A stretch of 35,712 nt of DNA from an uncultured Prevotellaceae bacterium (GTDB taxonomy: Bacteria > Bacteroidota > Bacteroidia > Bacteroidales > Muribaculaceae), in contig ONYP01000014.1 of NCBI GenBank assembly GCA_900322135.1, positions 1-35,712 on the forward strand, given 5' to 3'. The translations under genes were made by a program, and so were the position numbers. Positions 1 to 8,073 of the stretch are shown piece after piece. The notes below the pieces were generated by a model. It was not told where the DNA came from and did no database searches. It worked only from the letters and a program-made list of their open reading frames with translations. Numbering within the stretch: the first letter of the stretch is position 1; each line of letters begins with the position of its first letter.

Positions 1-1227
1 AATGCGGATGCCCTCAGGCGTCTGGTTGTTCTCGAGCAGGGCGGCCACGATGCGCGGCAGAGCCAGTGCCGAGCCGTTGAGCGTGTGGCACAGGTGGGTT
101 TTCTTGTCGTCGCCACGGTAGCGGCACTTCAGGCGGTTGGCCTGATAGGTCTCGAAGTTGGAGACGCTGCTCACCTCAAGCCAGCGCTGCTGGGCTGCCG
201 ACCACACCTCGAAGTCGAAGGTAATGGCGCTGGTGAAACTCATGTCACCGCCGCACAGGCGCAGGATGTGCCAGGGCAGTTCGAGTTTCTCGAGCAGACC
301 CTGCACATGGTCCTTCATCTCCTCGAGGGCGGCATAGGAGTCCTCGGGACGCTCGATGCGCACGATTTCGACCTTGTCGAACTGGTGCAGACGATTCAGA
401 CCGCGCACATCCTTGCCGTAGGAACCAGCCTCGCGGCGGAAACATGCCGAGTAGGCACAATTCTTCTTGGGCAGTTCGTCCTGCGGGATGATGACATCAC
501 GGTACATGTTGGTCACGGGCACCTCGGCAGTGGGAATCAGGTAGAAGTTGTCCACCTGGCAGTGGTACATCTGTCCCTCCTTGTCGGGCAACTGACCGGT
601 ACCCAGACCCGATGCCTCGTTAACCACCAGCGGGGGCTCAATCTCGAGATAGCCAGCCTTGCCGGCCTCGTCGAGGAAGAACTGGATGAGGGCACGCTGC
701 AGGCGTGCGCCCTTGCCCACATAGACGGGGAATCCAGCACCCGTAATCTTGACACCCAGGTCAAAGTCGATGAGGTTATACTTCTTGGCCAAGTCCCAGT
801 GAGGCAGGGCGTCCTCGGGGAGTTCGGGCATCTTGCCGCCTGTCTTCTCGACGACATTGTCCTCGGCGGTCTTGCCCTCGGGAACACCGCTGTAGGGCAC
901 ATTGGGGATGCTCAGCAGGATTTCGGTAATCTCGTCCTGGGCAGCGGTAAGATTGTCGTCAATTTCCTTGTTGGCGGTCTTGAGGCTGGCCACCTGGGCC
1001 TTGACATTCTCGGCCTCGTCGCGGTTGCCCTGTTTCATGAGGGCACCGATCTGTGCGGCCATTTTATTGAGTACTGCGGCGTTGTCGTCGCGTTGTTTCT
1101 GCAGTGCACGGCGCTGCTTGTCCAGTTCCACGATGCGCATGATGGGCTCGCGGCCGTCAAACTGCTTGATGGCCAAGCGGCGAATCACATCCTCAGGGTC
1201 CTGGTTGATGAGTTGTAATGTCAGCAT
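1..1227 (-). CDS. serS: Seryl-tRNA synthetase, C-terminal end cut by window edge
   Basis: Charges tRNA-Ser with serine in the cytoplasm (class II synthetase). The 409 visible residues start at an ATG at 1227 (MLTLQLINQDPEDV). They contain the N-terminal helical arm (about residues 30-110, rich in Lys, Gln and Glu), motif 2 (FRREAGSYGKD followed by HQFDKVE), and motif 3 (TLNGSALALPRIVAALLEN) close to the edge. The family is usually about 425 residues, so only roughly 15 residues are missing. It is the last visible gene of the minus-strand run that begins at rsmH. A 71-nt gap made mostly of short tandem repeats separates it from the YqeY-like gene. I see no promoter of its own. Confidence 0.96.
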   Translation of the reverse strand, partial: MLTLQLINQDPEDVIRRLAIKQFDGREPIMRIVELDKQRRALQKQRDDNAAVLNKMAAQIGALMKQGNRDEAENVKAQVASLKTANKEIDDNLTAAQDEITEILLSIPNVPYSGVPEGKTAEDNVVEKTGGKMPELPEDALPHWDLAKKYNLIDFDLGVKITGAGFPVYVGKGARLQRALIQFFLDEAGKAGYLEIEPPLVVNEASGLGTGQLPDKEGQMYHCQVDNFYLIPTAEVPVTNMYRDVIIPQDELPKKNCAYSACFRREAGSYGKDVRGLNRLHQFDKVEIVRIERPEDSYAALEEMKDHVQGLLEKLELPWHILRLCGGDMSFTSAITFDFEVWSAAQQRWLEVSSVSNFETYQANRLKCRYRGDDKKTHLCHTLNGSALALPRIVAALLENNQTPEGIRI

Positions 1228-1240
1228 TATTATTTGAGTT

Positions 1241-1306
1241 TCTAGTCTTTAGTCCCTAGTCCTTAGTTTCTAGTTTTTGGTTGGTTTTTGGTTGGTTTTT
1301 AGTTGG
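1241..1306. repeat. Short tandem repeats between yqeY-like gene and serS
   Basis: Five imperfect heptads of the form nYTAGTY occupy 1241-1275. They are followed by two 11-mers TTTGGTTGGTT and a partial third (1276-1306). The array fills the intergenic gap, runs into the last codons of the YqeY-like gene, and ends 14 nt before the serS start. On the transcribed (minus) strand it reads as ACTARRR heptads, an unstructured A-rich leader. Function unknown. Confidence 0.75.
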
Positions 1307-1754
1307 CAGTAAGGAGTTCTTTCACTTTGGCACTGATGGCACGGCCCTCGGCTCGACCAGCGAGTTGCTTGGTGGCGATGCCCATCACCTTGCCCATGTC
1401 CTTCATGCTCGTGGCACCCGCCTGCTCGATGATATGCTTGACATGGGCGGTGAGTTCCTCGTCGTTCATCTGCTTGGGCAGGAATTCCTCGATGACGGCA
1501 GCCTGCAACAGTTCCACATCGGCCAAATCCTGACGGCCCTGGCCGGTGTAGATTTCAGCGCTCTCCTTGCGCTGCTTGGCCATGCGCACGAGCACCTTCA
1601 AGGCGTTCTCGTCACTGACCTCGCCGTTGTTGCCTGGAGCAGTCTTAATCAACAGGAATTCAGCCTTGATGCCCCTGAGGGCCTCGAGACGGCCCTTGTC
1701 ATGGGCCTTCATGGCCTCCTTAATACCATTATTGACTTGATCAAAAATACTCAT
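1299..1754 (-). CDS. GatB/YqeY domain protein
   Basis: A 151-residue protein of the YqeY family, which resembles the C-terminal tRNA-binding region of GatB but stands alone; its cellular role is not settled. The sequence MSIFDQVNNGIKEAMKAHDK followed by RLEALRGIKAEFL is typical of the N-terminus. EEFLPKQMNDEEL and the GxxxMKDMGKVMG stretch are family hallmarks. Length matches the family (about 150). It starts at an ATG 47 nt after the ftsZ stop, on the same strand, and probably belongs to the same transcript. A YqeY gene directly after ftsZ is common in Bacteroidales dcw clusters. Confidence 0.9.
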   Translation of the reverse strand: MSIFDQVNNGIKEAMKAHDKGRLEALRGIKAEFLLIKTAPGNNGEVSDENALKVLVRMAKQRKESAEIYTGQGRQDLADVELLQAAVIEEFLPKQMNDEELTAHVKHIIEQAGATSMKDMGKVMGIATKQLAGRAEGRAISAKVKELLTAN

Positions 1755-1801
1755 AGCGGTGATTTCCTCACTCTTACATTATATAATTATATATCTTGCA
1801 A

Positions 1802-3199
1802 TCAGTCCATATCAAAGTCGATGGTCGGCGAATCACCACCACCGCCGCGCTTGGGCGACTTGGGCACCTCGACGGGACGCTCCTGGCTGGCGGCCTGCTG
1901 GCGCTCCTTGATCTGGGCGCGGAAGTCAGGTTTACGCTTGTAGGTAGGCGTCTTCTCAATCATGTCGATAACCTCGTCATCGTCCATCTCATCAGGCGAG
2001 AGCACGATGTAGCGGGCGCTATTCTGTTTTAGTGTCATGTCGTTAATCGCCTTGACACCATATTCATCGGCAAGACGCTTGGTCTCGGAAACAGGCTCGC
2101 CGCGAGGTGAAGATTGACGAGATGCGGGAACAGGGGATTCCTTATCGAGCGACACATTAAATCCTGAAGCCAATACCGTTACCTTGATTTGGTCCTCGAG
2201 GGTATTGTCGAATGCCATACCCCAGATCACATCAACATCCTTATCAAAGTTAGCCATGAACTCCTGAATCTCGTTCATCTCTTCCATCAACAGGGGTGAC
2301 TCACTGTTGGGGTTGTAGTAGAAATTCATCAGAATCTTCTGTGAGCCATAGACATCACGGTTCTTGAGCAGCGGCGACTCCAGGGCGTCCTCGATGGCCT
2401 TGGTCACGCGGCGCTCACCCGTTCCGTAACCCGAACTGATGATAGCAGCACCGCCGTTGCGCAGGGTGGTGTTCACATCGTTGAAGTCAAGGTTAATCTT
2501 TCCCTTCACAGTAATCAGGTCACTGATGCTGCGGGCAGCAATCGTGAGCGTGTCATCGGCTTTGCCGAAAGCATTGGTGAAGTCGAGATCCTTGTAAATC
2601 TCGGTCAAACGCTGGTTGTTGATGATGAGCAGGGCATCGACATACTTGCCCATCTCGTCGGCACCCGAAAGCGCCTTGAGAATCTTCTTGGGACCCTCGA
2701 ACAGGAAGGGGATGGTCACGATACCGATGGTGAGCACGCCCTTCTCGTGGGCAATGCGCGCCACGACAGGCGCAGCACCAGTACCGGTGCCGCCGCCCAT
2801 ACCGGCGGTAATGAACACCATCTTGGTAGTGTCGTCAAAGAGGGAAGCGATTTCGCTCTCACTCTCCTCGGCAGCACGGCGTGCTACATCAGGCACATTA
2901 CCTGCACCGAGGCCGTGGGTCGTGTTCGGGCCGAGCAGCACGCGGTTAGGCACGGGCGACTCGTTGAGTTGCTGGCGGTCGGTATTGAGGACAACGAAGG
3001 AGACACCCTCGATGTTCTGCAGGTACATGTGGTTGATGGCATTGTTGCCGCCACCACCCACGCCCATCACCTTGATGATGGTGGGCATTGTCTTGTTATC
3101 CTGGAATCCTGAATCCTTGTCGAGCGTTGAATAGATGTCATGACCAGTCTCGCGCTGACCCTGGTTATTTCCGTTGAAATTGATATTGTTCTCGTCCAT
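1802..3199 (-). CDS. ftsZ: Cell division GTPase FtsZ
   Basis: Tubulin homologue that polymerises at midcell and organises the division machinery. Of 465 residues, about 40 form a Gly/Asn-rich N-terminal extension before the core (IIKVMGVGGGGNNAINHM, residues 41-58). The GTP-binding tubulin signature GGGTGTG is at 135-141 and the T7 loop (LDFNDVNTTLR) near 235. The T-P-T-Y-K-R-K stretch near 417-423 resembles the short conserved peptide that binds FtsA in many bacteria. It is followed by a further ~42 residues ending in an acidic PTIDFDMD, so the binding peptide may be internal rather than terminal. Follows ftsA with a 49-nt gap. Confidence 0.98.
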   Translation of the reverse strand: MDENNINFNGNNQGQRETGHDIYSTLDKDSGFQDNKTMPTIIKVMGVGGGGNNAINHMYLQNIEGVSFVVLNTDRQQLNESPVPNRVLLGPNTTHGLGAGNVPDVARRAAEESESEIASLFDDTTKMVFITAGMGGGTGTGAAPVVARIAHEKGVLTIGIVTIPFLFEGPKKILKALSGADEMGKYVDALLIINNQRLTEIYKDLDFTNAFGKADDTLTIAARSISDLITVKGKINLDFNDVNTTLRNGGAAIISSGYGTGERRVTKAIEDALESPLLKNRDVYGSQKILMNFYYNPNSESPLLMEEMNEIQEFMANFDKDVDVIWGMAFDNTLEDQIKVTVLASGFNVSLDKESPVPASRQSSPRGEPVSETKRLADEYGVKAINDMTLKQNSARYIVLSPDEMDDDEVIDMIEKTPTYKRKPDFRAQIKERQQAASQERPVEVPKSPKRGGGGDSPTIDFDMD

Positions 3200-3248
3200 A
3201 TTGTGATTGTTTTTTTAATTCGGGTAAATGAAATCTTAGCGCAGTTTA

Positions 3249-4574
3249 CTAGTCATCGGCCATTTCGTCATCCTCAGACATCAAGCCAGAAAGTTTTGCC
3301 TTCAAGATATCCCAGCGGCTGGGTTTGCTACGGCGCTTTGAAGACCTCTTTTCACGCGGCTCATCCTCGGGCTCATCCTCGGGTTCGGGCCTTGAAGGGT
3401 GCGGATTGTTGAGGATGAGACCATCCTCATACTTGTTGAGCTCGACACAGGTCTCGCCCTCCTCAATCAACTCGGCGGCCTTAGCCAGCAGCGAGAACAC
3501 CTCGATATACTCCATGCGGTTGATGTCGGGGTTGAGGATGTTGAGCGTGGGCGGGTTCTGTCCCATGCGCACCTTGATCTTGATGGTTTCCTCCATCTTG
3601 AGCTGCAAGCCTCCGAGATGGGCACTGCCACCGATGAGGACGATGCTCTGGATAGCATCCGATGCCATACCGGCGTCGGCAATCTGCTGGTTGATGTTAG
3701 CGATAATCTCACCCGTGCGGGCACTGATATACTTGGCGGCCTCAGGGGCATTGACGCCCTCGATGACCACATTGCTCACATTGTTGGGGTCGAGCGGATT
3801 GTTGATGTTCTTCTTGACATTCTCGGCGGTCTCCTCGAGCACACTCATGCCGTTCATCACATCGCGTGTGAGGTTGCGGCCACCCAGGGGCAGGGTGTTG
3901 AGGTAGATGAGGGCCTTGTTCTTGTAGATAGATACCGTGGTAGTCTCGGCACCCATATCCACGAGCATGCAACCCAGCTCACGGTCGCTGTCGCTCAGGA
4001 TCTGCTCACCCACGGCCAGCGGGGTAACGATATAATCCTTGGCAGGAATGCCGAAGTTCATCAAGCGGTTAAGGTTGAGCTTGAGCGAGGGCTTGGCGAC
4101 AATGAGGTTGACCTTGATCTTTATGGAAGAACCAAACTGTCCTACAGGGTTGGGTGTTTCCACTTTGTCAACATAGAAAGCGCGGGGCACGATATCCACA
4201 GTGTCGTGGTTGCGAATCGGGGTACTCGTCGCATCTTTGATGATGCGGTCGATGAGTTCCTTGGTAATGGCCTCGGTAGACCCGACGCTGCGGTTCACCT
4301 CGCTGACGATGCTGTGCAGCGAACGACCGCTGACACCCATATACACCTGCGTGATGCGGCCGTCAATCATGCCCTCCAGATTCTTGAGGATGTGATTGAT
4401 GCTCGTCTTGATGTTCTCAACATTCTGAACTATGCCATATCTCACGCTGTTGACATGCTTTTCTTCCTGCAGATGCCGTACACTCAAGTATCCGGCAGAA
4501 GTCTTTTCGGCAATGGCTCCAACAATCTTGGAACTGCCGATTTCAAGTGCTACAATGTACTGGTTCTTTTCCAT
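3249..4574 (-). CDS. ftsA: Cell division protein FtsA
   Basis: Actin-like ATPase that ties FtsZ filaments to the membrane. N-terminal phosphate-binding segment YIVALEIGSSKIVGAI, the SHS2 region near 85-160, and a second phosphate loop (CMLVDMGAETTTVS) are visible. The adenosine-side motif is VLIGGSAHLGG. The C-terminus has an acidic Pro-Glu-Asp repeat (encoded by a 12-bp tandem repeat), a basic patch, and then SRWDILKAKLSGLMSE, a plausible amphipathic membrane helix. The ATG at 4574 (MEKNQYIV) is preferred over an in-frame TTG at 4580. Length 441 residues, slightly longer than usual because of the tail. Confidence 0.97.
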   Translation of the reverse strand: MEKNQYIVALEIGSSKIVGAIAEKTSAGYLSVRHLQEEKHVNSVRYGIVQNVENIKTSINHILKNLEGMIDGRITQVYMGVSGRSLHSIVSEVNRSVGSTEAITKELIDRIIKDATSTPIRNHDTVDIVPRAFYVDKVETPNPVGQFGSSIKIKVNLIVAKPSLKLNLNRLMNFGIPAKDYIVTPLAVGEQILSDSDRELGCMLVDMGAETTTVSIYKNKALIYLNTLPLGGRNLTRDVMNGMSVLEETAENVKKNINNPLDPNNVSNVVIEGVNAPEAAKYISARTGEIIANINQQIADAGMASDAIQSIVLIGGSAHLGGLQLKMEETIKIKVRMGQNPPTLNILNPDINRMEYIEVFSLLAKAAELIEEGETCVELNKYEDGLILNNPHPSRPEPEDEPEDEPREKRSSKRRSKPSRWDILKAKLSGLMSEDDEMADD

Positions 4575-4619
4575 AAACAATGATTGATATATTTTGCTGT
4601 TTTTTAGTTATGATTATTG

Positions 4620-5534
4620 TTATTGTTGTTTCTTCTTTTTCTCGTCGGCCGGGGGCGTAGCCTTCGGCTCCTCGGGCTTGCTCTCGTCGCGGGCAGGCTC
4701 ATCGGCATGCTTGGCATCGGCCGGCGTGCCCACGGTCACCGTCTCCAGACCCGGGAACTGCTCGTCGTCCTCGGGGTCCTCCTCGACGGTCTGCTGCACG
4801 GCCTTGATGCGGCGGGTGGCAACGACCTGGTGGTCCCATTTTACCGAGATGGTGTCAAACGCATTCCATCCACGCTGCGGCATGACCTTATTGTAGAACA
4901 GTTTGAGCTTGGCAAATTTACCCTCAAAGCCCTGGGCGTTGCCGATGTTCACAACATGTCCACTGATGTTGGGAACAACGATGATGTTGTTGGTGTCACG
5001 CACACAGTACATCGTCACCAGCGAGCGCAGCAACGAGTCATTCTCGACAAAGTCCACCAGCGGCATGATGCGTGTGACCGGATACTTCTTGGTGAAGTGG
5101 CCTTGAACGACAGGCACATCACAGTGATAGTTGGTCGACGCCATCATGCGCTTGCCGGCGCGGTTGACATAGTAGGACTCACCGCCGTCAAACACCCTGA
5201 GCACCGGCACGAGCTGGCTCACCCTGATGAGGACACGGCCATCCTGGCATTTTACGATATCGGCACTCTCCAGGTAAGGAGACTGGCGCAGGAGGGTCTC
5301 GATGTCGGTAGCATCGATGTCACCCATACGCTTGCCCACAATCTTGACACCCTGGCTCTCCAAGTCATTGAGTATGCCCTTGGGGGTGACAAAGGTTGTG
5401 CTGTCGGCGTTGATGACCTCGACCTGCACACCCGTGCACAGTTCATCATGCGACTTGCCCCGTGCCCACAGGATGCCTGTGGTGAGAGCAATCGCAAGAA
5501 CAAGCAGTATGCTATTTTGTATCAGCCTTTTCAA
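4620..5534 (-). CDS. ftsQ: Cell division protein FtsQ/DivIB
   Basis: Bitopic divisome protein that links early and late division proteins through its periplasmic POTRA and beta domains. One membrane segment (about residues 5-23, SILLVLAIALTTGILW) is followed by the POTRA-like region (VQVEVINADSTTFVTPKGI onward) and the beta domain. The last ~55 residues are a low-complexity charged tail rich in Glu, Asp, Pro and Lys ending in KKKKQQ. The start is a TTG that overlaps the murC stop by 4 nt (TTGA), implying translational coupling. No in-frame ATG exists before the membrane segment. Sequence conservation in this family is low; position between murC and ftsA supports the call. Confidence 0.93.
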   Translation of the reverse strand: MKRLIQNSILLVLAIALTTGILWARGKSHDELCTGVQVEVINADSTTFVTPKGILNDLESQGVKIVGKRMGDIDATDIETLLRQSPYLESADIVKCQDGRVLIRVSQLVPVLRVFDGGESYYVNRAGKRMMASTNYHCDVPVVQGHFTKKYPVTRIMPLVDFVENDSLLRSLVTMYCVRDTNNIIVVPNISGHVVNIGNAQGFEGKFAKLKLFYNKVMPQRGWNAFDTISVKWDHQVVATRRIKAVQQTVEEDPEDDEQFPGLETVTVGTPADAKHADEPARDESKPEEPKATPPADEKKKKQQ

Positions 5535-6913
5535 CGCTTCTGTTTCTTGAATTCATCGCAAATCTGTGGCAGCAGATTGGCGATATCGCCGGCACCCGCT
5601 GTCAACAAAAGGTCAAAATTACTCAATTGTATTGACTTAATCAAATTTTCTTTTGAGTAAATGCATTTTTTAGCACTTATTATATTTTCAAGTATCATTT
5701 CACTGGACACTCCGGGAATGGGTTCCTCACGGGCCGGATAGATGGGCAGCAGAATGACCTCGTCGGCCAGCGAGAGGGCCTGGGCAAAGCCGTCGGCGAA
5801 GTCGCGCGTGCGGGTGTACAGGTGGGGCTGGAAGATGACGGTCAAGCGGCGGCCAGGATACAGGCTGCGCACCGAGGTGATGCTCGCCCGCAGTTCACCG
5901 GGATGATGGGCATAGTCGTCAATCATCACCCTACCCTTGGGGCCTGGTTCCTTGAGCCAGAACTCAAAGCGCCGCTTGGGGCCCATGAAAGTCGCCACAG
6001 CCTGCCGCATCGCGCCGGCCGGTGTTTCCACCAGACGGCAAGCCGCCATGGCAGCAATGGCGTTTTCGATATTGATATCCACAGGAACACCCAGATTGAC
6101 ATCGGCGATTGTCTCCCATGGCGTCACCAGGTCAAAGGTAATCGTTCCCTCGCCCTTGCGGATGTTGGCAGCATGGAAATCGCCCTCGTCGCGGCTGTAG
6201 GTATAGGTTGTCACATCGGCCCCGGTGCGCGGCTTCAACGCCAGCCCCGTGTGCACGATGAGTGCGCCCCCGGGCTGGATGAGCGAGGTAAAGTGCGCAA
6301 AACTCTCCAGGTAGTTCTCGGCGGTGCCGTAGATATCCAAGTGGTCGGGGTCGGTCGAGGTCACAACGGCGATAAACGGTGTCAAGTGGTGGAACGAACG
6401 GTCAAACTCATCAGCCTCGATGACCGAATAGGGACTCGTGGGCGACAACAGGAAATTACTATCATAGTTGCGCAACACGCCCCCCAGAAAAGCATTGCAG
6501 CCGATACCTGAGCTGTGAAGGATGTGGGCCGCCATGCTCGATGTAGTCGTCTTGCCGTGGGTGCCGGCAAAGCATAGGGCACGCGAGTGACGGGTCACCA
6601 CGCCCAACAATGCGGCACGCTTAATCACCTCAAAGCCGTTGTTGCGGAACCAGGTGAGTCCCTGATGCGTGTCGGGCACGGCAGGGGTATAAACCACCAG
6701 CGTGCGTTGCGGGTCACGGCAATCATCGGGGATGAGGTCGGGATTCTCGTCAAAGTCGATGTGCACGCCCTCACGCTGCAGGGCTGCCGTCAAGTCACTC
6801 GGGGTGCGGTCATAGCCTGCAACCCGCTTGCCCTGAGCGAGGAAATAGCGTTCCAGAGCGGCCATACCGATACCGCCTGCTCCAACAAAATATAATGAAT
6901 CAAAGTCTTTCAT
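5531..6913 (-). CDS. murC: UDP-N-acetylmuramate--L-alanine ligase
   Basis: Adds L-alanine to UDP-MurNAc, the first amino acid of the peptidoglycan stem peptide (cytoplasmic, ATP-dependent). A Rossmann-like N-terminus (YFVGAGGIGMAALERYF, residues 8-24) binds the UDP sugar. GTHGKTTTS (117-125) is the Mur-ligase ATP loop. DEFDRSFHHLTP and the YAHHPGELRASI stretch are MurC-typical. Length 460 is normal. The last ~45 codons (about 5590-5700) are strikingly AT-rich compared with the rest of the gene and contain a consensus promoter (see 5614-5645). Stop codon overlaps the ftsQ start. Confidence 0.98.
   Translation of the reverse strand: MKDFDSLYFVGAGGIGMAALERYFLAQGKRVAGYDRTPSDLTAALQREGVHIDFDENPDLIPDDCRDPQRTLVVYTPAVPDTHQGLTWFRNNGFEVIKRAALLGVVTRHSRALCFAGTHGKTTTSSMAAHILHSSGIGCNAFLGGVLRNYDSNFLLSPTSPYSVIEADEFDRSFHHLTPFIAVVTSTDPDHLDIYGTAENYLESFAHFTSLIQPGGALIVHTGLALKPRTGADVTTYTYSRDEGDFHAANIRKGEGTITFDLVTPWETIADVNLGVPVDINIENAIAAMAACRLVETPAGAMRQAVATFMGPKRRFEFWLKEPGPKGRVMIDDYAHHPGELRASITSVRSLYPGRRLTVIFQPHLYTRTRDFADGFAQALSLADEVILLPIYPAREEPIPGVSSEMILENIISAKKCIYSKENLIKSIQLSNFDLLLTAGAGDIANLLPQICDEFKKQKR
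5614..5645 (-). promoter_or_regulatory. Internal promoter in murC 3' end, ahead of ftsQAZ
   Basis: On the minus strand, TTTG (5645-5642), a 20-nt spacer and TAATTTTG (5621-5614) match the Bacteroidetes housekeeping consensus TTTG-N19-21-TAnnTTTG exactly. Predicted transcription start about 5607, some 70 nt before the ftsQ start codon. The match falls in a local AT-rich stretch inside otherwise GC-rich murC. Confidence 0.6.
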
Positions 6914-6945
6914 TCTTCCTGAACAATTTGTTGCTATTGAGGCCG

Positions 6946-8073
6946 TTATGCCTTGTTGTTGCTGATAATCTTCTCCACTTCATCAACGATGTGCTCGGCA
7001 GCGTCGCGCAGGGCCATTTTCTCAACATTGGCGCTCAGCGAGGCCAGCAGGTCGCTGTTGCCCACTGTGTCGAGCATGGTCGGTACCAAGGTCTCGACAG
7101 CGTCGGCATCGGTAACCATCACGGCTGCATCGCGGTTGACGAGGGCAAGGGCGTTCTTGGTTTGATGGTCCTCGGCCACATTGGGCGAGGGCACCAGGAT
7201 GGCAGCCTTGCCAAGCAACTGCAATTCCGAGATGGAACTGGCACCAGCACGCGAAACGACCAGGTCGGCAGCACGGTAGGCCATGTCCATGTTGCTGATG
7301 AACGGCATCTGGACTACATTCTTCACGCCCGACGCTTCCAGCGCCTCACGGCACTGCTGGTCATACAACTTGCCCGTCTGCCAGATGACTTGCACGCCAT
7401 AGGCCTCACCTATCTGCTTCAGGCCGGCAATGATGGCATTGTTGACGGTGCGGGCTCCCAGACTGCCACCGATGATGAGGACAGTCTTCTTGTTGGGAGA
7501 GACACCCATTGCCTGGCGTGCCTGTTCGGGAGTCGCGCCGCACTCGAGCAGGTTGCGCCTCACGGGATTACCGGTGAGCACAATCTTCTCTTGGGGGAAG
7601 AAACGCTCCATGCCCTCATAGGCGACACAGATGCGCTCGGCCTTGGCAGCCAGCAGCTTGTTGGTCACACCGGCATAGGAGTTCTGCTCCTGCAGCAATG
7701 TGGGGATGCCCCGCTTCTGTGCAGCCTTGAGCATAGGGCCACTGGCATAACCGCCCACACCGATGGCAATATCGGGATTGAATTCCTTGAGGATGGCGCG
7801 GGCCTTGCTCATGCTCTTGAGCAACTTGATGCCCACGGCAACATTGCGCCACAGGCGCTTACGGTCAAAGCCGCTCACGGGCAGACCGATGATCTTGTAA
7901 CCCGCGGCAGGCACTTTTTCCATTTCCATACGACCCTCGGCTCCAACAAACAGGATGTTGGCCTCGGGATAACGGCGGTGCACCTCATTGGCTATCGAGA
8001 GTGCGGGGAAGATGTGGCCACCTGTACCGCCACCGCTCACCAGGATGTTGAGTTTTTTGTTATTTCCAGACAT
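6946..8073 (-). CDS. murG: UDP-GlcNAc transferase MurG (lipid II synthesis)
   Basis: Transfers GlcNAc from UDP-GlcNAc to lipid I, making lipid II on the inner face of the membrane. From the ATG at 8073 (MSGNNKKLNILVS) the protein has 375 residues. It shows the glycine loop GGGTGGH (14-20), a second loop GGYASGP (107-113), LLQEQNSYAGVTN, and the donor-side GGSLGA (202-207). RAGASSISEL then VPSPNVAEDHQTKNA is typical of GT28 enzymes. This start overlaps the ftsW stop by 14 nt. An in-frame start at 8115 would add 14 residues unlike the family and deepen the overlap. Confidence 0.97.
   Translation of the reverse strand: MSGNNKKLNILVSGGGTGGHIFPALSIANEVHRRYPEANILFVGAEGRMEMEKVPAAGYKIIGLPVSGFDRKRLWRNVAVGIKLLKSMSKARAILKEFNPDIAIGVGGYASGPMLKAAQKRGIPTLLQEQNSYAGVTNKLLAAKAERICVAYEGMERFFPQEKIVLTGNPVRRNLLECGATPEQARQAMGVSPNKKTVLIIGGSLGARTVNNAIIAGLKQIGEAYGVQVIWQTGKLYDQQCREALEASGVKNVVQMPFISNMDMAYRAADLVVSRAGASSISELQLLGKAAILVPSPNVAEDHQTKNALALVNRDAAVMVTDADAVETLVPTMLDTVGNSDLLASLSANVEKMALRDAAEHIVDEVEKIISNNKA

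Noticed and set aside
85-1218. Long open frame on the plus strand opposite serS (also similar ones opposite ftsA, murC, murG, ftsI and rsmH)
   Set aside because: Antisense to well-recognised genes, with no family similarity and compositions rich in His, Val, Leu and Gly. They are by-products of the codon bias of GC-rich genes.
4620-6913. Absence of murB and ddl between murC and ftsQ
   Set aside because: This is the normal Bacteroidales gene order, not a loss specific to this genome.
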